NCBI GenBank assembly: GCA_905221605.1
Contig: CAJNDS010002105.1
Span: 1 to 64,000, forward strand
Length of the DNA: 64,000 bases
DNA from: Symbiodinium natans
Taxonomy: Eukaryota; Sar; Dinophyceae; Suessiales; Symbiodiniaceae
Direction of reading: 5' to 3'
Shown: positions 12,881 through 22,820 of the stretch, one piece after another
Numbering within the stretch: the stretch's first letter is position 1
Layout of the letters: each line of letters starts with the position of its first letter
Notes under the pieces: generated by a model
What the model saw: the letters and a program-made list of their open reading frames with translations, nothing else
What the model was told of the DNA's origin: nothing
The model's database searches: none
Program-made: the position numbers and the translations under genes

Positions 12881-13620
12881 TTGTATTTATGTTTGCCCAA
12901 TCAGTCTCGTACAGCTTCATTTCAAACAAGGTCTGAAACTGTCTTGAATAAAGTTCATGGGGATATTCGCAGTCAGACAGACGAAGTGGCTGAAACCGTG
13001 GATTGAGTTCGACACCGAGAAGAGGAAGGAGGAAACAAACGACTCTGTCTGAAAAGGATATGCATAAGTTTATGTACCGTTCTTGTTATGGCAAGACCAT
13101 GGCAAATGTCAGAATGCAGATTAAGGTTGAATTCGCAGATACACAAGAAACATGCGATACATGCGCTAATGATTCTACATTCAAACGCAGACACATTATT
13201 GATAACAATCTAGTAGGAGTGGAGAAATTTCAGAACAAGGCTAAACTAACCGAGCGCATTTTCGCAGGAGTGGCATCCTGAAAGATACAAAGGATGACAT
13301 AAGCCTAATTTGCCCTGACACGGATAACTTGGTAAGTCATACCAAAACTAAAAGCACATGGACATTATTTCAAAGAGGTTAGCGACCAAATGGACTGAGC
13401 GATTACCTAAATTCTAAAGACCATGCATGTGATGGTCTTACATATAAAAGAGATTCGGTCGGTTTAAAGGTGAGGGCAATAGTAAATTACCAACTATGGT
13501 TGCAGAAGAGAGAACAGAATTCTAAGCAGTATAAAGACACACTAATTGAAAACAGAAGTGGCGCATTCAGTGGCAACACCGTTTTAAAAACTCATTCAAT
13601 GATTAAACTCAAACAATGAT
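12880..13620 (+). pseudogene. relic of protein-primed family B DNA polymerase
   Basis: The plus strand carries the palm region of a protein-primed (type B, organellar/viral) DNA polymerase, as found in Polinton/Maverick elements, adinto-like viruses and linear plasmids. A block reading KWLKPWIEFDTEKRK precedes the ORF at 13003-13281. That ORF holds the core B motif YGKTMANVR at about 13087. After a one-base frameshift near 13278 comes the metal-binding motif C, here DTDN (normally DTDS), at about 13316. In-frame stops occur near 12950, 13050 and 13380, so it is dead. It lies in an AT-rich island (about 11.6-13.65 kb) inside FEN1 intron 9, opposite to the gene. No capsid, integrase or terminal repeat was recognised. 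Confidence 0.72.
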
Positions 13621-14124
13621 CGAAGCCGTTTACTTGGCCTATAAGTACGCATGCTAATCTTTCTTCGTTCAAGATCACAAGTGCTTTCGTGTCTTAAAAC
13701 ACTTGAAACTCACAGGGTGGGGCACAAAGTTTCGACGCGAGCCAGAAGTCGCTATCAAACCCCGCAGCCCCAGAGGCGAAACCGTCGACATTACTGGGTT
13801 GCCCCGCCGCCCCGAAAAGTGGACATCATGAACATCAGCCGGTCGCAGTTTCTCTTCCGGCGGCGCCACAGGAACACAAGCCAACCCCACCCTAAAACAC
13901 CACAGAAACAGACCCAGTTCCCCCCACACCCCTAAAGCCTTCCAGGCTCACTTCGTTCGCGGCATTTGGATGAGGATATTTCGAAACAAACCCATACATT
14001 TATAGTACTGAGCAACTGTAGAAAAATGAGAAGCTTAAGCTTTAGTTCGTTAATTCCGAACCGCCGAAACGTTGGGTTTCTGTCGCTAAGAGGTGGGGGG
14101 ATAAATGAGCCTCCGGAGCTCAAA

Positions 14125-14255
14125 CCGCAACGGAACGGGTAAGAGGAGTCAGAAGGGAGAGGCACCGGAACAGGACCTTCTCCGGAATGGAACAGAACGC
14201 CTCAACGGAACGGAACGCCGGAACCGTACGGAACGCCGGAACTGCACGGAACGCC
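14125..14255. repeat. short tandem repeat, CGGAACGGAACGC-like
   Basis: Imperfect GGAACGGAACGCC units are repeated six or more times. No coding potential is inferred from the ORFs across it. Confidence 0.55.
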
Positions 14256-15166
14256 ACTTGATCATGTCTGTCTTGCTGGCTGTTGGGCTGGACCACTGGA
14301 TTAATCTCCTTGTTCTATCTATCTCCTTCTTCATACATTCGAAGTCTGTTTCAATGTGTGATATTCTTTGTTCACATTCTTCGGCCAATCCAAGACTACA
14401 TATTTCAACACTTCAGATTGTCCATCGGATTGGATATGTTGTTTTCATCGGGGGCTACGTGCCTACCAGTTGAACCTCCGCTAACCCTGGGGCGGTGGTG
14501 TGGGTAGGGGAGGCTTGTCCCTGGAAGACCGTGGAACCCGCGCCGCGTGAACTCAGTGACCACGGGCCTGTTGAGCGACTTTCGAGGTCATGCGTCCCTA
14601 CGGAACTGCCCGGAAATCCCCTGACAGCCAGTCCGCCTCGACTCCCTGGTCCCCAGAGAAACAAAATCGAGCCCTTCACCTTGCGCCCACACCTTGCTGC
14701 ATTGGGGGCGTAGCCGGCTGTGGGCGACAGCCCCGTTTATCACTGACAGTATGCGTGGTGGCTACTATGTTGTTGTCCTTTACTGTCTTCGTTTCTTTCT
14801 GACATGACTGACGCTTTTCTCGGCAAGGGATACAAGATACGCCCCTCTAATTGATCAAGAACCTGTTCTTTTCTTCGCTGTCATTGCTTTAATCACTCGC
14901 TCAAGTTTATCACTAGAGTTTTCATAAATGGGCGATGACAACATCTACGATGGATAGGAGGTGCGATTTATTTCTGTTCAACGTTGTCGATTTCAATGAT
15001 TACTTTTGGACAGGCTTTAGGTCTTCTGCCTTTTTTCCGTTTTTCCTTAGACGAAGCTAGCATTGACAAGGTGACTCAAGTCGCTCCAAAATCGGTGGAG
15101 AACTGCGGGGGGCGTGTAGAAACCCTAAAGCCCGAACCCTACAAACCCTCACTCTGAGGACTCCAC

Positions 15167-15325
15167 GCCTCAGCCTCACTCGGGGCATCGACCTCATGCC
15201 GGGGTTTCCGTTTACGATTCCGAATTTCTATGAGAGCCACTCAATCATGCTGCCTCTGTTTGAGGATGTCCCTCTCAGTCGAGCACCACCGGCACACCCA
15301 TCAGCCGGAGGAGCTTCTTGGTTTC
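15167..15325 (-). CDS. FEN1: FEN1 exons 8 and 9 (active-site Glu pair)
   Basis: Two small exons bridge the gene halves. Exon 8 (15290-15325, 12 codons) encodes ETKKLLRLMGVP. Exon 9 (15167-15192, 26 nt) encodes VDAPSEAEA, with the two glutamates that bind catalytic metal. Both have GT donors. Exon 9 ends two bases into an Ala codon, and exon 10 at 9269 begins with the base that completes it (GC plus G), giving EAEA-T-CAALC. This exact phase match is the best evidence that the blocks at 7-9 kb, 15 kb and 37-39 kb are one gene. Confidence 0.9.
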
Positions 15326-15539
15326 CTGCAGATGAACCCCTGTGAGAATACAGAAAAAAGTCCGTGAGATGTGATTAAAGCCTCAATGTTCTCACTCACA
15401 AGATCTGCTCCTCGTTCTGCTCCTTGGTGACTTTGACTGTCGCCTAGCAGCTGCGTGAGTTGGGCAAGGGACGGCTCGGGCTGATTGCAACAAGATGCTC
15501 AAAAATAGTTATTTGCTTCGAACATCCCCACCCTACAAA

Positions 15540-15735
15540 TCTGGAATTTGCGGGCCGTCCTACTCTGGGGCATGCCCGCGATTCTCTGGGGGATACTCTG
15601 GGGTTGGGCACTCCACGGATTCTTCGGGGATACTCCCATAGAAGGGAAATGGGCGAGGAGGAGACCGGCAAAGGAGAGTTTAGTCTAACATCTAACAACC
15701 CCACACCGAGGGTGGGGAAACCCACTCAGCATCGT
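15540..15735 (-). repeat. dispersed GGAGTGCCCAACCCCAGAG repeat
   Basis: Read on the minus strand, this segment has a CACCCTCGGTGTGGGGTTGT block. It is followed by AGTGCCCAACCCCAGAG units. The same order of blocks occurs on the plus strand at 44206-44520, and a shorter form is at 54165-54300. It is therefore an interspersed repeat family. Confidence 0.65.
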
Positions 15736-15819
15736 GCCTTTGTGCTCTTCAAGATCAGCTCAGAGTCGCCAGCCTCCATGGCGGCCTGCCCCGGCGCTTC
15801 CATTCGTTCGGCAACAACA

Positions 15820-15872
15820 GTAGCAGCAGCAGCAGCAGCAGCAGGAGTAGGAGTAGTAGTAGCAGCAGCAGC

Positions 15873-15943
<71 letters not shown>

Positions 15944-16031
15944 CAGTAGTAGTAGAGATAGGAGCAGCAGCAGCAGCAGCAGTAGGAGTAGTAGTAGCAG
16001 CAGCAGCAGCAGCAGTAGCAGTAGCAGTAGC

Positions 16032-16090
<59 letters not shown>
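15820..16090. repeat. (TAG)n / (CAG)n microsatellite array A
   Basis: Trinucleotide array of TAG with CAG interruptions. It ends at a CCAGCGGCGCTTTAACCGTA block that also follows the array at 34200-34396. The long poly-Thr, poly-Val or poly-Leu ORFs here are artefacts. Confidence 0.9.
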
Positions 16091-16116
16091 CCAGCGGCGC
16101 TTTAACCGTACACACT

Positions 16117-16172
16117 TTTTAGGGTTTAGGGTTTAGGGTTTAGGGCTTAGGGCTTAGGGTTTAGGGTTTAGG
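16117..16172. repeat. interstitial telomere-like (TTTAGGG)n
   Basis: About eight TTTAGGG or CTTAGGG units. It sits between a (TAG)n array and the GAGCTGCCGCC block that precedes the next array. In the sister module at 34397 the telomeric units are absent. Confidence 0.85.
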
Positions 16173-16249
16173 GTCCTTAAACCACAAAATAGAGCTGCCG
16201 CCTAGGCGAAACACATGCTTCACAAACGAAAAGGGTTCAGTTTACGCGC

Positions 16250-16275
16250 CGCCGGGTAGTAGTAGTAGAGATAGG

Positions 16276-16307
<32 letters not shown>

Positions 16308-16374
16308 CAGTAGCAGTAGCAGTAGCAGTAGCAGTAGCAGTAGCAGTAGCAGTAGCAGTAGCAGTAGCAGTAGC

Positions 16375-16457
<83 letters not shown>

Positions 16458-16473
16458 CAGAAGTAGTAGTAGG

Positions 16474-16543
<70 letters not shown>

Positions 16544-16545
16544 TC
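16250..16545. repeat. (TAG)n / (CAGTAG)n microsatellite array B
   Basis: Long TAG array with a CAGTAG subregion. It is preceded by GAGCTGCCGCCTAGGCGAAAC...GCCGCCGGG (16190-16256), a block that also precedes the array at 35963. It is followed by module X. Confidence 0.9.
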
Positions 16546-17229
16546 CGGAGGTCGTTTTTCATCGGTACAAAAACAGTGTTTCTGGCAACAATGCTCATTT
16601 CTGAACCACGCCGGGCGTTTCGGGTTTCAAGGCCCAAGGCCGGCAACCAAGAATCCTAAAGCCCAAAGTCGCACAAGGCATGTAACATGCTACAGCGCAT
16701 CTGGTTAGTTGCAGAAACATCAAAAATACTCTCACAATATATTCTATAAAAGGCAAACGCGCTGAACATTCCAGTGTTGTGGGCATGTTGGCAAAAGGCT
16801 TGTGATAGTGCATCTTGTTCCAGAAACGTCAAATATCCTGGTGCAGCATGTTGTATAAAGGAGCAACAACGCTGTAAATACCGGTGTTTTGGAATGACAT
16901 GGTCGCAGCCAACCCCCCTCCCACACCCCCTCTCCCCAAGCCAAGCCAAGCCAGAGCCGACTTTAGACATAAATCTTGGAGCAAGGTCCTCAGACGGAAA
17001 TGCAAGGCCCTCATAGGAAATGCAAGGGTAACCCGAGAGAGGTCTATGCGAAAATTTAACATATGAAGGATTGTGTGTCGACAACGTCGACATGGGAAAA
17101 TGCAACAAATGCAAGATAGCACTTCCATACACAAGCAGAAAACACTGTAAATAACAGCATTTTCGGCTGTTGGGAGAAGGTCGGAAGGTGTGGAAAATCA
17201 AAAAAGCACAGCGTTCAATAGGAAACGCA
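16546..17229. repeat. module X, copy 1
   Basis: This non-coding unit begins CCGGAGGTCGTTTTTCATCG and ends near GGAAACGCATGGGCCGTA. It is repeated with high identity at 33057-34199. Copy 1 lacks about 375 bases present in copy 2 (33086-33460) and about 100 bases near 34010. Both copies are bounded on both sides by (TAG)n arrays and have the same orientation. Confidence 0.85.
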
Positions 17230-17310
17230 TGGGCCGTATGGGTAGTGGTAGTGCTAGTGGTAGTGGCAGTGGTAGTAGTTGCAGTTGTAGTTGCAGTTGC
17301 AGCTGCAGTT

Positions 17311-17374
<64 letters not shown>

Positions 17375-17529
17375 CAGGAGCAGGAGGAGGAGGAGGAGGA
17401 GGAGGAGGAGGAGGAGGAGGAGGAGGAGAGAGGAGGAGGAGGAGGAGGAGTCGTAGCAGTAGCAGTAGCAGTAGCAGTAGCAGTGGCAGTAGCAGTAGCA
17501 GTAGCAGTAGCAGTAGCAGTAGCAGTAGC

Positions 17530-17618
<89 letters not shown>

Positions 17619-17636
17619 CAGTAGCACGAGTAGTAG
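17230..17636. repeat. compound microsatellite array C: (GCA)n (GGA)n (CAGTAG)n (TAG)n
   Basis: Successive trinucleotide tracts run together and end directly at the TGGAAGCGCC start of the 5' LTR. No gene is present. Confidence 0.9.
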
Positions 17637-18095
17637 TGGAAGCGCCTGTGTTTGTGTGATAGAGACATGTCCCCTCGCTTCGCGCGTTGTCTGTAGGTTG
17701 CATTTTGCAGCAAGCATCATTGAAGCATGTGATGCGGTGACGTAGCAATTGCATGTCGTTTGCTCTTGCTTTTGTACAGCTCCACGTCATCTTGACTGCA
17801 GCTGCGGACACTCAAAGGTTGTAGACCTCGAACGTAGGTCATAGCTCAAAGCAGTTTGCTTAGCCGAGCTATTAGCCGAAGGCAACAAACCCGCCATAGT
17901 GCCTGTTAACGTACTGCAGCTGCGCAGCAGGTTGCGAGCTCTTGAGTACGATCCAATTGGGATCGGTTGCACTGTGATCCGGGACTTGCAAGCGAAGCAA
18001 GGAAACAATCGGCTGACCGAGTGACTGCGCTAGGCCAAGGAACCCAAGTAGTCTGCTTTGGACGTTTCCCCCGGGTCCACTGGACCTTCTTCTAG
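17637..18095 (+). mobile_element. 5' LTR-like direct repeat (module Y, copy 1)
   Basis: About 455 bases starting TGGAAGCGCCTGTG match 32334-32780 with only scattered changes and small indels. One copy lies upstream of a Gag-like ORF. The other starts 13 bases after the last polyprotein stop. Both have the same orientation, so they are best read as LTRs. Outside each copy lies (TAG)n, so the element probably inserted into a microsatellite. A tRNA primer site could not be recognised. Confidence 0.65.
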
Positions 18096-18200
18096 TTGGG
18101 GGCTGTTCTGGGAAATCACTCCAAGCAGCTACAATGGCGATGCCATCTTCAAGAGGCTACGCAGCCGGGCCTGCTGGCCCGAGGCCTAGGAGTTTAAGCC

Positions 18201-19524
18201 TTGACCCTCCGAGGCGCCAAACCTCGCCGAGTGGTCCCGCAATCGGGTGGCACTGAAACCAGGCAATTCTTGAGGAGCCAGGGCAACAAGCGCTATGGCA
18301 GTTTCCTTCAGGAGTTGAAGCGCCGTGGTGTCACTGTTACCACATCGGAAGCAGCTGAGCTTTATCACCGAGTGGAGCCACTCGTGTTTGGTTCGGCTCA
18401 TGCGCAGGTGGCGTCAGCGTATGGGGGAGCGTCTCCTCCTGCGCCACCCCTAACATCTGGCCCCGCTGTGGCCGAGAACGTTTCTAGGAGTTGTGGAAAT
18501 CGGTCAGAGCTGACTCGCGAAGCCGTCGAGGGAGCCGAAGATCCCGAGACCGGAGCCTCGCTCTCCGAGTTGAAGACCTCGTTTTTAAGCGCGATGGACC
18601 CAGATGTCGAGACGCTAGACGAGTACGAGGTCCGACTTAGTCAGGGAGTCGAGATGGCGCGAGCCGATTGCCGCGATGAGGCCCTTAGTTACGCCGAAGG
18701 CATGTTGGGTGAGGCTCAGTACAAGACCGCCTATGCGCACTTCCAAAAGTTTGCCACCGATGCGGCGTCCCAAGCCAAGGGAGCGGACGTTGTGCTTCGA
18801 GGCATTGGCGCCGGTATTTCGGGACTCTTGCAGAAACCGGGAGCAGATCCTGTGGCGATCTACTATCGTCACGATGGAGCGTTGGCAATCCTTCAGGAGA
18901 TGCGGAACCAGAGGGAGCAGGATGCACGAGACCGAGCAGCAGAACTCAAATCCCTGCGAAGCGAGAAATCTGTTCACGTTCAACTTGAAGGATGACCTGC
19001 CCATCTTTGGGGATGGTGATACCGACCTGGATCGCCATTTGGAGTCCTTTCAGGACGTGTGCTTGGTCGTGAAGCCGAGTAGCGATCGGGAGAAGCTTCG
19101 CTTGTTCGCCCGAACCCTTCAAGGTACGCGTCGCCGCTGCTACGACACCATCGTCAAGGAGGCGAAGAGCAACGGCGACTACGAGGCGCGACCGAATGTG
19201 GTGTATGATCGGGTAGTGGCGGCGCTGGATGCAAGTTTCCACGAGTCGGACGAGGCCAAGGCGATGAAAGCCCGAGCTAAGTATGATTCGCTAACCACAT
19301 CGAAACCTAGACTTGTTGCCAAGGAAGCCATGCCGGGCACTGATTGCAATAAAGCACCAAAGCCTATGCACGCAGAGCCTCACCCAAGCGGAGGGTTCGG
19401 AAGGTTTGCTGAAGCGCCTCTTGTTGCAGAGGAAGCGGAAGCGAAGCCCTCAAACGCAAAATGCGCACATGCACATAGGGAGCTATTGCAGACCCGAAAG
19501 TTTGTACCAATCATTGGAGCCTAA
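18201..19524 (+). pseudogene. Gag-like ORF of LTR retroelement, frameshifted
   Basis: Two plus-strand frames form one Gag-like protein. The first, 18201-18995, is an alanine/glutamate-rich helical N-terminus. It shifts near 18960 into a frame that runs to 19524. That frame reads DLDRHLESFQDVC and continues with EKLRLFARTLQGTRRRCYD and VYDRVVAALDASFHESDEA. This is the style of retrotransposon capsid domains in dinoflagellates. It starts about 105 bases after the 5' LTR, as expected for gag. The frameshift and lack of a following protease or RT show decay. The family call is from recollection of retroelement Gag patterns, not a search. Confidence 0.6.
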
Positions 19525-19975
19525 GAGAACAGTGGAACCACAAAAGGAGACACCATCAACCTATGCAACACGCAGCAAATGTACGCAAGAAAGTTACCTC
19601 AAGGGAAACTATCTGCAACGCTGAGAGCAGAAGCCCAATTGGCCAAGCGTGTTTCTGGGACGAAACAGGGAAGCTTGTGCTGAGGTACCTGCACCCCGCT
19701 CTGAACAAGCTTGACGCATGCTATGCTCGCGCACGCATCCCTCACATGTGCTTCCCCGACTGAAAACGCACTCTTGAAGCTTTAGAAAAACTAAAGCCGA
19801 GGAGGCAGCCAAAAGTGGGACCTTTTGCATTTCACGCCAAAGGAAGCTCAAAAATCTTCACACAAGCGGGGCGTTTGCAAAGGCGCCCGGGAGCCAGCCG
19901 AGCAGAACGAACACCGCAGGCCGGCAGCATATCTTTAGCTGGGTCCCCAGCGTGGTACACACCGCTTGGAGCCTT

Positions 19976-20850
19976 TCAAACGCATTGCTCCTCAGGAGTG
20001 CCCAGATCAAGCAGCACAGAAGGCAATGCCCTGACGAAACTGTCGACTCCGGACATTGCGACAGAGCAAGACGCCTGCTGCACATCACCAGGCTCCGAAG
20101 ATGATGGCGGTGCCGTTGCGACCTGACCATGCTGCTCAGAAGAACGAGGCGCAAAGAAAGGATGAACCGCAGCAGGTGGTACGCAGGAGAGAACGGTACA
20201 AGCCGGTTGCTGCACTGGTGGAGCTGCACCACGAAGCATAGTAATGCGACGCAACCAGCCACTCCGCAAAGCATCAAGGACACTTCGTTGAACCTGCAGC
20301 GCATAGTGAAGGTCGTCTCGACTGTACAATTTCGTCATGCGATGATGGCCTTGAAAAAGCACGAAGAAATTCTGAAACGTTCAACTGTATAGCCATGGAA
20401 AGAACTGTAGCCTTGGCACTGTGAAGTGTAAACTCCTGGATCTGAGACGCGGCAAACAACTCAGATTTCTGCAGGAGTTCCCTAAGAGCGCGCAAAGAAG
20501 CTGCGTAAGATAGTGCTCGAACATACCATCTTGCCAGCTGAAAAACAGGACATCGGGGGTCAAGTCTGAAGACTTCACGAACCTCACTGAAAACTTCGCC
20601 AAGAAGCCAGACCCAGTGGTCCACCCAAGAAAAGCCTGAACCGGCCTGAATGCCTTTGCGTCATATTGCGAAAGGCATGTCCTGTGTAGTCACCTTCGTC
20701 CTGACAGCAGTTGATCGCAGAGTGTCGATGTCCAAGAAAAGAGCATTCCAGAGGACCGACTGTGGATCGCTCCATCGAAGACTTGCGTAGATGTAATGAA
20801 GAGATGAAAGTTTTTTACCATGTGTGCCAGACCACAGGAATGGCACACGA
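19976..20850 (-). pseudogene. tyrosine recombinase (DIRS/crypton-like) relic
   Basis: Minus-strand frames carry the landmarks of a tyrosine recombinase. An IYASLRWSD block near 20775 has the first catalytic Arg. An RTKVTT block follows near 20700 and HSAKAT near 20423, where HxxR is degraded to HxxK. QGHH then LYSRDD with the nucleophilic Tyr lies near 20326, followed by an MLRGG-like end. The blocks are in three frames (shifts near 20660 and 20360), so it is inactive. It is opposite to the Gag-like ORF and separates it from the rest of the LTR element, so it is probably a later nested insertion. Symbiosis- or host-specific roles are not indicated. Confidence 0.62.
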
Positions 20851-21097
20851 AAACGAGATGAAATGATCCATCAGGGGTAAACCTAGCTTCGGCCCTGCTG
20901 CTACGCCAGACACGAAGGAATGACGTAGCACGAACTGAGATGAGGATGAATGAAATGAATGTCCCGCCCGCTGCCCACAACCGGGCCCAGGCGTAGACAA
21001 GCAGGTACGTTTTCCTGGAGTGTGGGGAGGAGCTTCGATGGGCAGAGCCCCCCCCGCACCCCCTCTGCCCCCCTGCAAGTGGTTGGCTGTGAAGCCT
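20792..21097. repeat. 300-bp direct duplication, copy 1
   Basis: The segment from TGTAATGAAGAGATGAAAG to GGTTGGCTGTGAA is repeated at 21693-21996 with few differences. The intervening 0.6 kb is unique and shows no supported gene. Confidence 0.9.
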
Positions 21098-21692
21098 TTC
21101 CAGGATGAACATACCTGTTTCCACACACACACGGCCCTCGAAACGGCCAACTCATGCAAGGACTGCAGACATGTTTGCTTGCGCTCGCAGACAGGCATGA
21201 AGTGATGCACATGCTCGGGCGCTCGCACTGCCTAAAACCTGTTTGACAACCCCCATGGAAAACGATAAAAAAAGGTTTGAGTGAGTCGCCACTTGGTTTC
21301 GAGTGGATGCGGGTCCCGTCCACGAAGCGGTGGATAAGGGTCCAGTCCACCATTTGGAAAACAAAACCTCTGCGGCAGGTAGTTTGAGAGCGAGAAGGGA
21401 AGGGATGGTGAGCCTGCCCACACCCCCCGACAACCTGACAAAACACGACCTCAGGCGGGAACATACATCAGCTCGACACCCGTCTCCAAGAGACATCGAA
21501 CCAAAACCAAGAGAGAACGAATCGGGAGGAGGCCCTTGGCTCGCACGGACCGTCACATCCTAAAAGCTTCGGGCGATCGTACCTCCAACTGGAGGTTCGG
21601 CTACCTGCCGTTGGCGGGCGCCCAGGAGGGAAAGCCCAACCCAATCACACACTGATTGTGATTTTGTGGACTTGGCCTTGCCTGGATATGTT

Positions 21693-21996
21693 TGTAATGA
21701 AGAGATGAAAGTTTTTTACCATGTGTGCCAGACCACAGGAATGGCACACGAAAACGAGATGAAATGATCCATCAGGGGTAAACCTTCGGCCCCTGCTGCT
21801 ACGCCAGACACGAAGGAATGAAGTAGCACGAACTGAGATGAGGATGAATGAAATGAATGTCCCGCCCGCTGCCCTACAACCGGGCCCAGGCGCAGACAAG
21901 CAGGTACGTTTTCCTGGAGTGTGGGGAGGAGCTTCGATGGGCAGAGCCCCCCCCCACACCCCCTCTGCCCCCTGCAAGTGGTTGGCTGTGAAACCT
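21693..21996. repeat. 300-bp direct duplication, copy 2
   Basis: This is a near-identical copy of 20792-21097. It ends exactly where the plus-strand HxD-type ORF becomes open. That suggests the duplication or the recombinase insertion marks a breakpoint in the older element. Confidence 0.9.
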
Positions 21997-22790
21997 GGAA
22001 GGTGGGCCCGAAGTCGCCTATGGGCATTTCGACCCCGACATCTGCCGAGAAGGATCTGTGGTAGTGCACAACGATTCTCTCCTTCCGCAGCAGTGGGACG
22101 TTGGGGCGGTTGTTGCCGCTGGTCAAGCGGTGTTTAAGGATCTGTCTGGCGATGGTCCAGGTGTAGCTTGCAAGCGAAAGTTGGCAGCGCATTCTGCGGC
22201 CCTCGCAGAGTTGCCCTCTCTGGGCGGAGCAATCGAGGAAGCGTGCCCCGAGTGCGGGCTGTTGCCTGATGCTGCCTATGGCTCGACCTCGCAAGCCTGA
22301 GCGAGGGACACAGTAGAGAGGTATGCCGAGCGCCCGCTCCGTGAGCAGGATTTTTCCGTCACAGCGTGCGCCGAGTTTCTCCGCGAGTTGCAGCTCGCGT
22401 GGGAGATGGAGCCGCAGTGCGCGCGGCCGGACCGTCGTCGACGGCGCAATGCGAGCGCTGAACGCCGACGAATGATCTTCGGAGCATTCCGCTACGGAGG
22501 CATGACCGGCGTGACAAACTTGACGCGTTTATGGCAGGGCACTGCCCGCTACTTGAACAGCTTCGTTAAGCGAAGGTGTGAAGAGCAAGGGATTAGCGCC
22601 GAGAGTTGGCATGCTCTGCAGGTGTCCTTCAGTACTGGTATTGCAATCCACCGGGATTCGCAGAACGTCAAGGGCACTCACAACTTCCTGTGCTGCAGCG
22701 GCAAGAACAAGGGCGGCGCAAAGGCAACAATGATGCTCCTGCCAGCCTCGCGCCGCCAGGGCCGACGGCATCTGCTGCCTCTGCTGCTGG
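21995..22790 (+). pseudogene. retroelement ORF with 2OG-Fe(II)-like HxD block, interrupted
   Basis: One frame is open from about 21995 except for a TGA at 22298-22300. It reads FGAFRYGGMTG, then LNSFVKRR, then a block ending FSTGIAIHRDSQN and a downstream Gly-rich strand. The HRD...N..G pattern resembles the double-stranded beta-helix of 2OG-Fe(II) dioxygenases. Such blocks recur in dinoflagellate retroelement proteins, to my knowledge. Protein character fades near 22740, where the frame of the next ORF takes over. The in-frame TGA suggests decay. No reverse transcriptase motif was found nearby. Confidence 0.45.
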
Positions 22791-22820
22791 TGATCGAGCT
22801 CGTTTGGGTCAGGCTCCTCC

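Noticed and set aside
15726-17811. Long ORFs of poly-Thr, poly-Leu, poly-Ser, poly-Val and poly-Cys
   Set aside because: They are translations of trinucleotide arrays, which stay open in most frames. No flanking protein sequence supports any of them.
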